Source: Symbiodinium natans (Eukaryota > Sar > Dinophyceae > Suessiales > Symbiodiniaceae). From it: DNA of 62,000 nt. Both the position numbers and the translations under genes were made by a program. Positions 1-9,944 of this stretch are shown in pieces (positions within the stretch are counted from its first letter, which is position 1; the number at the start of each line of letters is the position of its first letter). The stretch covers positions 1 through 62,000 of the forward strand of contig CAJNDS010000245.1 of NCBI GenBank assembly GCA_905221605.1. The letters run 5' to 3'. The notes under the pieces were generated by a model. That model saw only the letters and a program-made list of their open reading frames with translations, ran no database searches and was not told the origin of the DNA.

Positions 1-240
1 TGTGTGTGTGTGTGTGTCTGTCTGTGTGTGTGTGTGTGTGTCTGTCTGTCTGTGTGTGTGTGTGTCTGTCTGTGTGTGTGTGTGTCTGTCTGTGTGTGTG
101 TCTGTCTCTGTGTGTGTGTCTCTGTGTGTGTGTCTGTCTGTGTGTGTGTCTGTCTGTCTGTGTGTCTGTCTGTCTGTGTGTCTGTGTGTCTGTGTGTCTG
201 TGTGTCTGTGTGTCTGTGTGTCTATGTGTGTGTGTGTGTG
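1..240. repeat. TG/TCTG microsatellite
   Basis: Almost pure alternating TG interrupted by TCTG units. All three forward frames are open only because the repeat contains no stop codons, so the Cys/Val/Ser-rich translations are not evidence for a gene. The repeat begins at the window edge and probably continues upstream. Confidence 0.95.
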
Positions 241-249
241 TTCCTCACT

Positions 250-433
250 TTTGGCGGGGGGAGGGGGGGGGGGGAGGGGGGGGTGGGGAGGGGGGGGGGG
301 GAGGGGGGGGGGGGAGGGGGGGGGGGAGGAGGGGGGGGAGGGGGGGGGCGCCGAGGGGGCGCCAAACCCCAAGCCCAGCACCAAGCCCAGCCCCCAGCCC
401 GGGGGGGAAGGGGGGGGGGGGGGTTGGGGGGTT
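250..433. repeat. G-rich low-complexity tract
   Basis: Runs of G interrupted by single A, T or C, then a short 'CCAAGCCCAGC' segment and another G run. It directly follows the TG microsatellite. Both strands are open through it by composition only. G-quadruplex formation on the + strand is plausible, but no function is visible. Confidence 0.9.
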
Positions 434-439
434 ACGATT

Positions 440-1541
440 GAGAATCAAATAAGGTTTTAAAATGGAAACGGTTTGGGACTATGGGTTTCAGCGTGCAGCT
501 TAGGACTATGGGCTGTACGTTTGGAGAAAAGGGTTGGGTTCAGGCTAGATGCTAATGAAGGCTTTGCAATGAAGGCTTTGAGGGTTCAGGCCTCACATAA
601 GGCGCAGCAGAAGTTTTGCCTTCGTGTAGGAAATCCACTTGCTGCGGGTTTGAGCTGGGCTCTTCGCTTTTGCTTGAGCCCGTATGCTCCCTAAACCCTA
701 AACCCTGAACCCCAAGCCGTCTAAGTCTAAGCCCTAAGCAAACCAGGCGCTTGTGCACGCGCAGTTGCCTGGACCTGGGCTCTCATGCTCCTGTCGTCGA
801 TGCGCGAAAGGGGACCTGCAGCTCGGCACTTATAAGCAGGGTTTTGGCGGTTTAGAGTGTAGAATAATTTTATCATAAGACATGCAAACACCAAGACCAC
901 CCAATCACAACCACGAAGAGCCACAGCCAAGAGCCAGCCGAACCAAACTCCCACACGGAACCTTCATCGGTTATTGTTCTTCTTGGCGTTTAGGGTTTGG
1001 CCAGCGGAGCCTAAGGCTCTTCGAAGCCTCCCTAGCATCCTCAGGGGCCACCGAGGCCCTCAGGATTTATGGTTTAGGGCTCAAGGCGTAGGGTTTATAC
1101 TAGGGCTTAAGGTTTAGAGTGAACATCCTAGTTCGGGTCTGCATGGTCTCGCTGAGCGCTCGACTGCGCCCGCCTACCCAACGGGTGGGCTCGGGGTTCC
1201 CAGAAAAAACATGACCTTGCGTATGTCAGACTTCGCACGGCTTGCCTGGGCTGCCTCCCCCCCCCCCCCCCAAAAAAAAGAACCGCCAAAGCCCCAGACC
1301 CTGGCCTAAAAAACATTATTTTCGCTGTATATGCCTCTCAAACCCTGAGCTTGCAAACAAAGCCTCCTCATGGCGACCATAGATCCGGATTTCCCCATCT
1401 ATTCCGGTTTCTGTGTTCTTGGTTTGATGAGATGTCCAACATTATGTGCTGCCATATCCTATAAGCCTGCAACGGTTTTTTTGGGTCCCAAATCCGGAAT
1501 TCCCTCCTAAGAAACAAAAAGGAAACCAAAAAGCTAAGGCC
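440..1541. other. Non-coding, scattered degenerate telomere-like repeats
   Basis: No convincing gene. Short TTTAGGG/CCCTAAA-like words recur (about 688-715, 1060-1125), and there is a C then A homopolymer junction at about 1257-1278. Short open frames here have no recognisable domain. Confidence 0.5.
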
Positions 1542-1646
1542 CCGGATGCCGTCACGCTGGGAGCCAGCCTTGCCGCCTGCGACCGAGGGCAGCAGTGGCA
1601 GCTCGCCCTCGCCCTGCTTCAAGAGCTGCCTGTGTCGCTGGGCCCA
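1542..1646 (+). CDS. PPR-motif exon (partial)
   Basis: The frame beginning PDAVTLGASLAACDRG and continuing QQWQLALALLQELP is one complete pentatricopeptide repeat of about 35 residues: helix A with the A-C-x-R-G centre, then W and the L-A-L-L helix B. PPR proteins bind organellar RNA sequence-specifically and act in plastids or mitochondria; this family is greatly expanded in dinoflagellates. Only one motif is present and neither end is a start or stop, so it is an exon or a relic, not a gene by itself. TTTAGGG-like sequence follows soon after (about 1670-1685), as at other islands. Exact splice sites were not fixed. A neighbouring PPR island lies 1.1 kb downstream on the same strand. Confidence 0.6.
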
Positions 1647-2226
1647 AGGATCCTTGTGCACCCTGTAGGTTTCAGGGGTTTAGAGTTGTGCCTTCAGGCG
1701 TCATGCTGTGCGGTGTCATGTGTTGCTGCGGTACATTCTGCTAGGCGCTACACCGTGCGATTCCCTGTGTTATTGCGCGTTATCCCAAGCCACGCTTGTG
1801 GCGTGTTCTCCCGTAGTGTGTCGTGCCACGCATTGGCAGGCTGTAATATGGTTGCATTGTATGTCATGTTATGATTTGTTCTGATTTGTTATGTGTTATT
1901 TTACTGTACGTCATGTTACGGTATGTTTACGTTAGGTAGATTGTAACATGTCTTTGACGTGACGTGTTACGCCATTGTATGTTGTCTGCATGTTGTGCTT
2001 TTGTATGCCACATACTGGCAGCTTGTGTTATGACATGTCAGGTCATGACATGATGTGGTATGCTATGTCAAACACGGCCTGTGCGTACTGCGCTACCATG
2101 CCAGACATGCTTTGTGAGCTCTCATGTATGCCCATGTTCTATGTACGTGTCTGCGTGTGTATGCATGTAGAGCTGGGGTGATCCGATCATCGACAAGCCT
2201 GTTGTGTGTGTGTGTGTGTACATATA

Positions 2227-2256
2227 CATACATACATACATACATACATACATACA

Positions 2257-2285
<29 letters not shown>
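2227..2285. repeat. CATA tetranucleotide microsatellite
   Basis: About fifteen tandem CATA units, preceded by a short TG run and followed by TATATTTATTTATT. The Tyr/Ile/His-rich open frames across it are a composition artefact. Confidence 0.95.
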
Positions 2286-2289
<4 letters not shown>

Positions 2290-2741
2290 GTCTATATATT
2301 TATTTATTCATTTATATTATACATATGTGCGTCGCCGTCATCGTCGTCGTCATAGTCGTCATCCTCGAGAAGGCTCATCGTGGCAATCGCCAACTGCAAC
2401 AGAACGGCGACGCCGCCACCATCACCACCACCAGCATCGGAGCATCATCATATCTCCATCGCATGCTTGATTTGTCAAGGGTTCCGGACTCTGAGAGTTG
2501 AATCAGGTGAGCCTGCTTAGACTAGCCCTTGAACCCCCGAAGCTACGGGGAGTTCCTCATTCTACAAACAATGCACCCAAAGCCCGCACGCACACCACAC
2601 TCTCGATCCGTTTTTGGAGCTTATGGCCTCCCTTGTACACCCTATGAAAGAAAACCACGGGACTTGTTTAGGGTTTTTCGGGTCTAAACCCTAAACCCTA
2701 AACTGCATAGATGTTGGGAAGCCCTGAGCGGACGACTGAGG

Positions 2742-2834
2742 ACCCCAACCCTGATCGCAGTAAACTCGGCGCTGAGTGCCTGCGGCAGAGGCCACCACTG
2801 GCAAGGCGCCCTACAGCTGCTGCTTCGATGCGGG
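2742..2834 (+). CDS. PPR-motif exon (partial)
   Basis: Reads TPTLIAVNSALSACGRGHHW and continues QGALQLLLRCG, an almost full PPR motif (N-S-A-L-S-A-C-G-R-G, then W and A-L-Q-L-L). A possible acceptor is CTGAG followed by GACCCC at 2740. Downstream it runs straight into GGGTTTAGGGTTTAGGG, so a GT donor would open the intron with telomere-type repeats. CCCTAAACCCTAAA lies just upstream at about 2685-2702. Product and partner exons are inferred only from the PPR motifs nearby on the same strand. Confidence 0.6.
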
Positions 2835-3130
2835 TTTAGGGTTTAGGGTCTAGGGTTTAGTCTTTTGGGGTTTGAGTTTTTGGGTTTAGGCTTTAGGGCT
2901 TAGGGTAGGATTGCACATGTAAGGAATGATGGCCTACACAAACCACAGAAACCGGAGCACCTTCAGTCCCAAACTCTGAACCCTAATTATACCCCGCCGA
3001 GGTTCCAGCTGCTGCACAATCAGTCCCTACAACCCGAGCCTTCGCACGGTCCGAAAGTTTGGGGTCTTCGGGGCTTAGGGTTTGGGGGTGGCGAGGGGGT
3101 GGTATTTGCGTTCAGGCTTACGGATTCAGG

Positions 3131-3234
3131 ATTTCGCCTTTGAATGGTCGTGTCCCGTTGAACTTGAGGACGAGATTTCCTATGGAGCTGCCTCCACTGC
3201 GTGCATACGCGGGCACGAATGGGCCAAGGCGGCC
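3131..3234 (+). CDS. PPR-motif exon (partial)
   Basis: After a candidate acceptor (GATTCAG followed by GATTTC) the frame reads DFAFEWSCPVELEDEISYGA and continues ASTACIRGHEWAKAA. This fits the end of one PPR and the first helix of the next (I-S-Y-G-A-A-S-T-A-C-x-R-G, then W-A-K-A-A). It then runs into a C homopolymer that breaks the motif before helix B is complete, so the 3' boundary is uncertain: either a donor lies close to 3230 or the exon is damaged. Same strand as the other PPR islands. Confidence 0.5.
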
Positions 3235-3239
3235 CCCCC

Positions 3240-4560
3240 CCCCTTTTGGACGTCTGTGTTCAGCTTAAGGGCAGCTGATGACTCTGATGGCCTAGTTTGC
3301 TGGTGCCAGCGTCGCCCAGCCTGCTCTGCATAACGATTTTTCTGGGCGTGTGCCAGAACAATTGCGGATACCCTTGTTGGTACTCTACCAAGACTTCTAC
3401 GATATGTAGGGGTGTATTCAATAGGGGAAATCCCATATACGAACAAGGATCGGGCATTCGTGAGATGTGGATAGTACCGGAGCCTGAGCCGTATAATCTA
3501 CATCTAAATACGAAATATGTACCCAAGATACCCATAGATCGGCCCCCTCCGAGAAACACAGCCTCTTTCGGAATCTTTCTTCTGAAGCTTAAATCCGTTT
3601 GGACAGGTTTTTTGTGCCAAACTTGTTTTGGTTCATACTTGAGTTCCGGGATTTAGTTGTTTTTTGTTTTATTGCGGGTGGGTTTTATTAAAGCCAAGTC
3701 AACATGAGGCATCCCACAGACAGAAGCAATTATCCTGACAGCCTTCCTGGGGCCCTGCTCCTGAATGACAGTTGGTTTGCGCAGCGCTTGCATTGGACCA
3801 CAGAGTTTGGCAACAATAGTGAAGAGCGGTGGGAAAGGTCGCTGACAAAGATGGTTGACTGTTCCCTAAACCCTCGAACAGCAAAGCCTGTATTGGCCTA
3901 TCTAGATGCTAAACCATAAACAACATACTCGCCCTAAACCAAAGAGCTCTCCATGTGGTTTCTTCTGGGTCTCAACTATAGCAAGTCAGCCGCATGTGAA
4001 AGGCCTTGGCCTTGTTGAATCTGGTATGGCGTGAGACGACCCTCGGATCCATTACACACCGCCACCCCACTCACTTGCCTTGGGGCGGGGGGGAAATCTA
4101 CTTTCAGAACGAGCCCAGAACAATTTTTGTGAAGGGGTTCCGAGAAAAGTTGCCTGCAGGCTTCGAGGGTTGTAAGTTGTGGGACTGTTGACACTGGAGG
4201 GTCTTGAGGTCCGGATGAAGCCCTTCTCGTTTAGAGCCCTCTTGGCTTTGTAAGCCGCGCAGGCCTTCCAGAATCGTGCACCCTAAGCCCAGAGCCTCAG
4301 AAACTCCACCAAGGGGCTGAGAGCTCTTGTAAGCCCTTTACCCTTCTAACCCCAAACCCTAAACCCTTCTAAGCCCTAAACGCGTAGCAGAGGCGCCCCA
4401 GCATGCTCCTCTTCACTGCGGCGATGCGGGCTGCGCAGCCACTCACCAAGACAAGCATCCCAAGTGACCCCAGCACCAACCCCCGTCGGTTGAGGTTTTA
4501 GGGCTTAGGTTTTCTAGGGTTTAGGGTTTTGGGTTTAGGGTTGGTTTAGGGTTTGCAAAA
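3240..4560. other. Non-coding stretch with telomere-like tracts
   Basis: No recognisable gene. An open frame on + (3704-3919) and one on the opposite strand (3699-3884) overlap and neither has a recognised motif. From about 4340 to 4382 there are CCCTAAA-type words, then a non-repetitive island at 4383-4490, then TTTAGGG-type words at 4492-4555. This is the same bracketed arrangement seen around exon-like islands elsewhere. Confidence 0.4.
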
Positions 4561-4566
4561 TTTTCA

Positions 4567-4642
4567 GGGGGTACCTTATTGGGTGTTATAAGGGATCCAT
4601 TTGGGGATCTGTATCAGGGGTCCCTCGTTTTCGTACACCCCC
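4567..4642. mobile_element. MITE-like family B copy
   Basis: Short element with one end reading GGGGGTACCTTATTGGG and the other ending TTTTCGTACACCCCC. It matches the family-B consensus ends (GGGGGTTTCCGAAAATAGGGGTACC and its complement) seen at 22113, 41911 and 45685. The left arm is shortened here and no target duplication was identified. It has no coding capacity. Confidence 0.5.
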
Positions 4643-4877
4643 ATATCTTGAGGGTACCGAATAAGGGACCAGAATGTTCGAAAGGAACCCACATAGCAAA
4701 GCTGACATGCGGACCGACTTCATGGTCGGATTGTTTAACCTGGAACTCTTGTGGGGTAGTATATCTCTTGTCGCCTGTTTGTTCCCAGCGAACCTAGCAG
4801 GACACCCTGAAACCGATACCCCTTACTCCTACAGCCTTAAAACCCAAACCCAAGACCAGCTGTCCTTCGAATCCCAG

Positions 4878-4929
4878 GTTTGGGGGCAAATGGCAGCTGG
4901 CAGTCGCCCTCCTAGAGGATGCACCAGGG
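4878..4929 (+). CDS. PPR-motif exon fragment
   Basis: After a candidate acceptor (AATCCCAG followed by GTTTGG) the frame reads FGGKWQLAVALLEDAPG, the second helix of a PPR motif (G-x-W-Q-L-A-V-A-L-L). The first helix would have to come from an upstream exon. The frame then enters a C homopolymer. Assignment rests on this short motif and on similar islands nearby. Confidence 0.45.
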
Positions 4930-5246
4930 AGAGCTCCACCCCCCCCCCCCCCCCCTTCCCCCATGACCCTAACTCCAAACCCAAAAAAGCGCTCCAACGG
5001 CAAGCGCGCAATACTGGGACATGGCGTGCACTGATTGAAAGGGCTCCTAGGGATGGTAGTTTCGGGTTTATGGGGCTTAGGATGGCTTTTCCTTCCTGCT
5101 TTTCCTTTTCTTGGAGGATTGGGCTGGTTTTCTCAACCCGAAGAAGCCAGATCCAAAGACAGGTCCCCTTTTCTCTGGTCCTTAGGCTACTTATGTCGGA
5201 ACCTAGGCTAGGGATCTTTAGGGTTTTTTAAAAAAAGCGTGTCGAT

Positions 5247-5388
5247 GGTTGTCTCTTCAGAGCATGGACACCTGCTGGGAAGCCTTCGAACTGCCCACAA
5301 TAGAAGGAGATGCGCGCCACCTCACAGTGGCCGGACACCGCCGCTTTCAACCCCTCTCTTGGCGCCTGCGTGGCGGCAGGACCCTTAT
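5247..5388 (+). pseudogene. Frameshifted PPR motif
   Basis: Two PPR-like pieces are adjacent but in different frames: MDTCWEAFELPTIEGDA (from about 5261) matches helix B, and from 5331 PDTAAFNPSLGACVAAG matches helix A of the next motif. They overlap in the GAGATGCGCG region with a one-base shift. This could be a decayed exon or an unrecognised splice arrangement. Nearby sequence on both sides has no other PPR frame. Confidence 0.35.
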
Positions 5389-5886
5389 ATTGCGGGCAAA
5401 AATTTGGGGTCGAGGGTTTAAGGGTGCAAGATGCTAAGCGCATGAATGTCTTGAGGCCTTCCTCTCGTGTGGAGGTTTCATTTTGTAGTTCGATTGTGCC
5501 GAGTGTGGCCTGCATGTTTTCTTCTTTCTTTGGAGATGGTGCATTGACGCGTTTGTAGGAAGTCTTGAGACAGAATGGCCTACACCTACGAGCCTTCCCC
5601 GCAGTTAGCATGGAAGCTCCTGACAAGCCATTCAGGCAGGTCTCCTCAAAAGACGTGGGCTGCTTTGTAGGGCATTGTTTGGCTTGGGGTCTTGGAGTAC
5701 AAGCCTACTTTATAAGCCCTGTTCACTACAGCCTACTCAGGTTCCTTCGACAGGACATTCGGAGCCCTCCAAGCTGTGAAACAAGTAACCTAGCAAATGT
5801 GGGCACTCACCTAGGGTTTCAACGCTTTGCATGGTGGCGGCTCGGACAATTTTAGGGTTGTTAGGCTACTCAAAAAGTCTTCCGAG

Positions 5887-5955
5887 CCCTTGGCTTTTCG
5901 TGAAGGACAGTGGTCCCGGGCAGTGGAGTTGGCTGCGCAGATGCCGCTCTGCTGT
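5887..5955 (+). CDS. PPR-motif exon fragment
   Basis: Reads PLAFREGQWSRAVELAAQMP, which matches the middle and second helix of a PPR repeat (R-E-G-Q-W-S-R-A-V-E-L), preceding a new motif. The open frame continues to about 6045 without further PPR similarity, so the exon probably ends soon after 5950. Same strand as all other PPR islands. Confidence 0.5.
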
Positions 5956-6039
5956 GGGGAGGGGCGTCTTGAAAAGGGGCTTCCCAAAATTTGGGCTGCC
6001 TGCTTGGGTTCCCAAATGGGAGTGAGTTTTTTTCCGGGC

Positions 6040-6570
6040 TTGTAACAGGCGCCGGGGGGTCCCTCCGCGACAAAGGTTTGTAACAGACGGGCCCCGTCCG
6101 CGACAACCCTCCCCGCGACAAGGCTACAACCCCCCCCCCCCCCCCCCCGCGACAAGACAGCAATACCATTGAATTTTCTCATTGCCAATCTCGATGCGAC
6201 CTTGATGCGTGTCTGCAGCAACTTTCACTCTCAGTCCGCGACAAGGCCTGCGACAGGGCGCGACATACCCGCGACAACCCGCGCGACTGCTCGAGCCAGC
6301 AGGTGCCATCCGTAGGACAACCTTGAACGAGAAGCCCAGGGTTTTCTATTTACAGGGTTCAGGGTTTAATGGCTCTCCGGTAAAATCCCTACGGTCCCTA
6401 AACCCTTCATCCGAAACCCCAACCCTAAACCTAAACCGTTTACCCTAAGCCCTTACAAAACCCAAATAAGAAAATTGGGTTCAAAGTAGCGGCGCGACAA
6501 ACGTATGAAACAACCTGCCCGCGACAAGGCTTGTAACAGAGGGGGTGGGCGACCCCCCGCGACAACCCGA
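6040..6570. repeat. Dispersed CGCGACAA / CTTGTAACAG repeats
   Basis: The word CCGCGACAA recurs many times (about 6065, 6100, 6113, 6147, 6236, 6270, 6515, 6557), several copies beside CTTGTAACAG and G- or C-runs. Spacing is irregular, so this is not a simple tandem array. Between about 6350 and 6470 the block is interrupted by CCCTAAA-type sequence. No coding potential was recognised. Confidence 0.6.
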
Positions 6571-7652
6571 ATTTTGACCCACTGCCAAATATACGTCTTG
6601 ACAATTCATGTTGCACTGTCTTTAGTATGCCCCCCCCCCTCAAACAAATTTGGACCCTCTATAAACGCATGGCGCGGCGACCCCCCCAAACAAATTGGGG
6701 GAAACCTGTGATACTAGGCGGTACCCTGAACAAACTCGGTTCGCTGAATAAATTTTCGAAACTTGTGATTATAGACCCTACTTATACTAAAGTCAGTCCA
6801 ACATTACCCGGATGCTTGCAATTCCCTACGCGTCCCGGCGGGCTCAATCGACGCCTTGTCCGAACCAGTTGTGAACAGCTACACCCCGATTTTGATAATG
6901 AGGTCCGATGAGGTTCGGATGGATACCTGAAATTGGCGTTCGCCTAGATTCTACCTAGATCCTAAACCCCAAAACCCCGAACCCTAAACCCTGAACTTCA
7001 GTTAAACCACCCTGCAGCACTTTTCATGTTGACGCATTCGTCATCCCGACAGCCGTCGACAAACTGTCCAGGCCTGCATTCTCGCTGCAGCCGGACAGTG
7101 TGACCAAGAGGCTAGGGCCTGCAACTCGTATGTCTCCCAAGTGCTTTCAGGACTTAAGGGCTTTCAGGGCTTTGACCTGAACATAAGGGTTTAGAGGGCC
7201 CCAGGGATGACAAGGAGACCCCGAAGTTCAACCACAAACCCCAAAACTGGAAAGCCCAGTGGTGTCCTTATGCTGTTCACCTTGAGGGGGTAGGATTGAG
7301 GGTTTTGGGTTTAGAGGTTAGGTTTGAAAGTTTAGGAGGACTTTAGAAAGCCAAGGGATATCCTTAAGCGTTATTTGAACTAAGATGCTAAGCTCCCACA
7401 CAAGCTGGTAGCCCGGTTCTTTGAGGCTTCCGGTTTATCCGTCCCCTGGTTATGCTCTCTTTTGTTTTCCTAGGTGTGCCGGGACCTTTTTCTTCCTAGT
7501 GGTGGGTCGTGGGACACTGGTTCTGTGGCCCTTTGTTGCTCCTGTATAGGGCCGGGTCCCGGCACCGCGTGGATCGAAAATCAAGGGCACATGCCTTTCT
7601 TTTTTTGGTCCAGAGGTCCAAGGCGTTGGCTTGAACAAGTTGCAAGTACATC
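6571..7652. other. Non-coding; one degenerate PPR-like trace
   Basis: Mostly without recognisable features. At about 7026-7125 two overlapping frames give VDAFVIPTAVDKL and VQACILAAAGQCDQEARA, which together resemble a frameshifted PPR motif on +. Telomere-like words lie at 6960-7000 and 7290-7330. Confidence 0.35.
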
Positions 7653-7737
7653 TTGGGATGTTCCCCCTTATGCTAACTGTCCTCAATAGGGATTATAGTA
7701 CACCCTAATTACTATCATCCCCATTGAGGACTCTTAG
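7653..7737. mobile_element. MITE-like family A copy (right end lost)
   Basis: Starts TTGGGATGTTCCCCCTTA, followed by a CTAACTGTCCTCAATAGGGA segment and the complementary half TCCCCATTGAGGACTCTTAG. It is the same near-palindrome as copies at 13553, 19325, 37619, 41101 and 50579, but the terminal AAGGGGGAACATCCCAA is missing at the right end. Confidence 0.65.
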
Positions 7738-7749
7738 AAACGGTTTTGC

Positions 7750-8815
7750 AAAAGCGGCGCATTCAACGAAGCTGTCGCGAAACGATGGCTTGCAACCAAA
7801 GTGTTTGCTGGAAAAGTTTTGCGTAAGCATGTCGTGCAGAAAAAAGTTTACAAAAAAGGTGTCTCACGCAACGAAAGTCTTACGATAGATGGTTCGCGTG
7901 CAGAGCGTTGGCTTGAACAGTTTGACAAGAAGTGCCTCACGCAACGAAACTGTCACGAAAAGATGGTTGGTGTGCAGAGCGTTGGCGTGCGCAGTTCGAC
8001 AAAAAGTCTCTCGAGCAGCGAAACTGTCACAGTTCAACGAAAAATGTCCCACGCTGCGAAATATTCACGAAAAGAAGGTTTGTGTGCAGAGCGTTGGCTT
8101 GAACAAACACTATCTCACAAAACGAAACTGTCCCGAAATGATGGTTTGTGTGCAGCATGTTGGCATGAACAGTTTGACACAAAGTGTCTCGAGCAACCAA
8201 ACAGTCACGACAGGATGGTTTGTGTGCAGAGCGTTGGCTGGAACAGTTTGACAAACATTGTCTCACGCAACGAAGCTGTCACGAAAAGACGAAAAGATGG
8301 TTTTTTTGTCAAGAGCAATGGCTTGAACAGTTTAGCGAAACATGTCCCGCGCATTGAAATTGTCACCAACAGATGGTTTGTGCCAAGAACAATGACCTGC
8401 ACAGGTAAACATGCCTCACGCAACCAAACTGTTACGAAAAATGATTTTTGTGAAGAGCAAGGGCGCGCACAGTTGTGCGAAACATGTCCCACCCAGCGAG
8501 ATTTTCACAAAATGATTATTTATGTGCAGCGCGTTGGCGTGCACAGTTTGACAACAACGTTCCTCAAGCAACGAAGCTGTCACGAAAAGAGGGTTTGTGA
8601 AGAGCAATGGCTTGAACAGCTAAGCGAAAGATGTCCCACGCATTGAAACTGTCACGAAAAGCCATGGTTAGTGTGAAGAGCAATGACGTGCACAGTTTAA
8701 GGAAAAGCGTTTCACGCAGCCAAATTGTCACGACAACATGGTTTCGAGCAATGACGTGCCCAGTTGAACCAGGATCGTTTCACGCCGCGAAATTGTCACC
8801 AAAAGATGGTTATTG
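7750..8815. repeat. Minisatellite, unit about 75 bp
   Basis: Roughly fourteen diverged copies of a unit containing AACTGTCACGAAAAGATGG, TTTGTGTGCAGAGCGTTGGC and TTGAACAGTTTGACAAAAAG. GAGCGTTGG recurs at 7903 and 7978 (75 bp apart), and a partial unit lies before 8089. A long + frame (7801-8646) and several opposite-strand frames are open across it. Because the units differ in length and the reading shifts between copies, I treat this as a repeat, not a protein. Confidence 0.85.
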
Positions 8816-9288
8816 TGACTCCCTGGAGGTTGCTGCTGCGGGCGTGGATGAGCCTTGGATACTCTTTAGACATTGCTGCGCGCAAGCCTCGAGAAGGTAG
8901 TTCCTATACTGAGCCCCCAACTGATGGTTTAGGCGCGGGTTGAGGGTGTGAGTTTCATGGGCTTCCTTGTTTTGGCGGACAAGAAAGAACTGCATTCCCT
9001 GGTCTGTCAAAGGTTATGCCTGTTACTACACAGAAGAAGCTGGTGCAAGCAGTCTCTGCCAAAACAATGCAAATCCAGCAGACTTGCGCGCCTAACCTGG
9101 CGATCCTCATGCTTCCAAGAAAGGCTTAGGGTTTGGGGTTTAGGGCTTAAGGTTTAGGGTCCCAAATCCTAAGCCCTAACTGCTGAAACCCTCAATGCCG
9201 CAAAGCCCCTCGGCTGCAAAACGATCGCGCCATAGAATCGTTAAGAAATTCGGCCCCTCCTGCCGCTGTTAACCCTATAGGGTCTGGG

Positions 9289-9338
9289 GTTTAGGGTTTA
9301 GGGTTTAGGGTTTAGGGTTTAGGGTTTAGGGTTTAGGG
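9289..9338 (+). repeat. Interstitial telomere repeat TTTAGGG, about 7 units
   Basis: Perfect TTTAGGG units on + that pass directly into GAACCCTAAAACCCT, so the tract and the following CCCTAAA-type words form a small inverted arrangement. A PPR-like island (HGWQESLQLMW) follows at about 9370. Confidence 0.95.
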
Positions 9339-9535
9339 AACCCTAAAACCCTCTCAACCCAAGAGCCGAGGAACATGCACGGCTGGCAAGAGAGCCTGCA
9401 GCTCATGTGGCGCCCTGAGACAGCGGTGTGGTTAAGGGCTAATTAGGGTTTAGAGTTAAAGGCTGATTTGGGGGTTGAGATTTTCATGGCTTGGGGTTTC
9501 CAGGGGGCTGGGGTGGGCGGGGGGAGGGGACGGGG

Positions 9536-9536
<1 letters not shown>

Positions 9537-9593
<57 letters not shown>
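9537..9593 (+). repeat. 57-base G homopolymer
   Basis: Uninterrupted G run on +, the longest in the window. Translations through it are all Gly on + and all Pro on - and are artefacts. Confidence 0.95.
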
Positions 9594-9594
<1 letters not shown>

Positions 9595-9944
9595 AGGTGG
9601 GTGCCCGCCCTGTTTGTGAGGTCGACGTTTGGCCAGTCGTGATGCGCTCACTCTTGGCCGATATCCATCGCTTCACCGAGTCCCAAAAGCGCGAAAGGGC
9701 TCTTTAATCGGGTCTCTTTTGGGGGAACCGCTTTAGATGAAGCTTTTTGCAAGGCATCCATAAGGCCAGAAAGGGTGGTGGGGGGTCTATTGTGGAGCTA
9801 CCCCGGATCGGAGAATGCTGGCTTGGTGGTTTTTGGTTGTACGCATGTGTGTGCATGTGTAGCACGCAAATCCGATTTGAAGTGACGCATGCAGAGAGCC
9901 TTTACGTGACTCAAACTTTCCGATTACACTGAAGCAATAAGACA

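Larger units (their letters stand above)
8816..9944. other. Non-coding upstream of the secreted-protein gene
   Basis: Holds a possible exon-like piece at about 8818-8898 (SLEVAAAGVDEPWILFRHCC, followed by AAGGTAGTT, a possible donor), a TTTAGGG tract at 9289-9338, an island at 9360-9430 reading HGWQESLQLMW (PPR-like), and a 57-base G run. No complete gene was recognised. Confidence 0.35.

Noticed and set aside
7801-8646. 281-codon frame in the minisatellite as a repeat protein
   Set aside because: Unit length and reading frame drift between copies and the - strand is also largely open.
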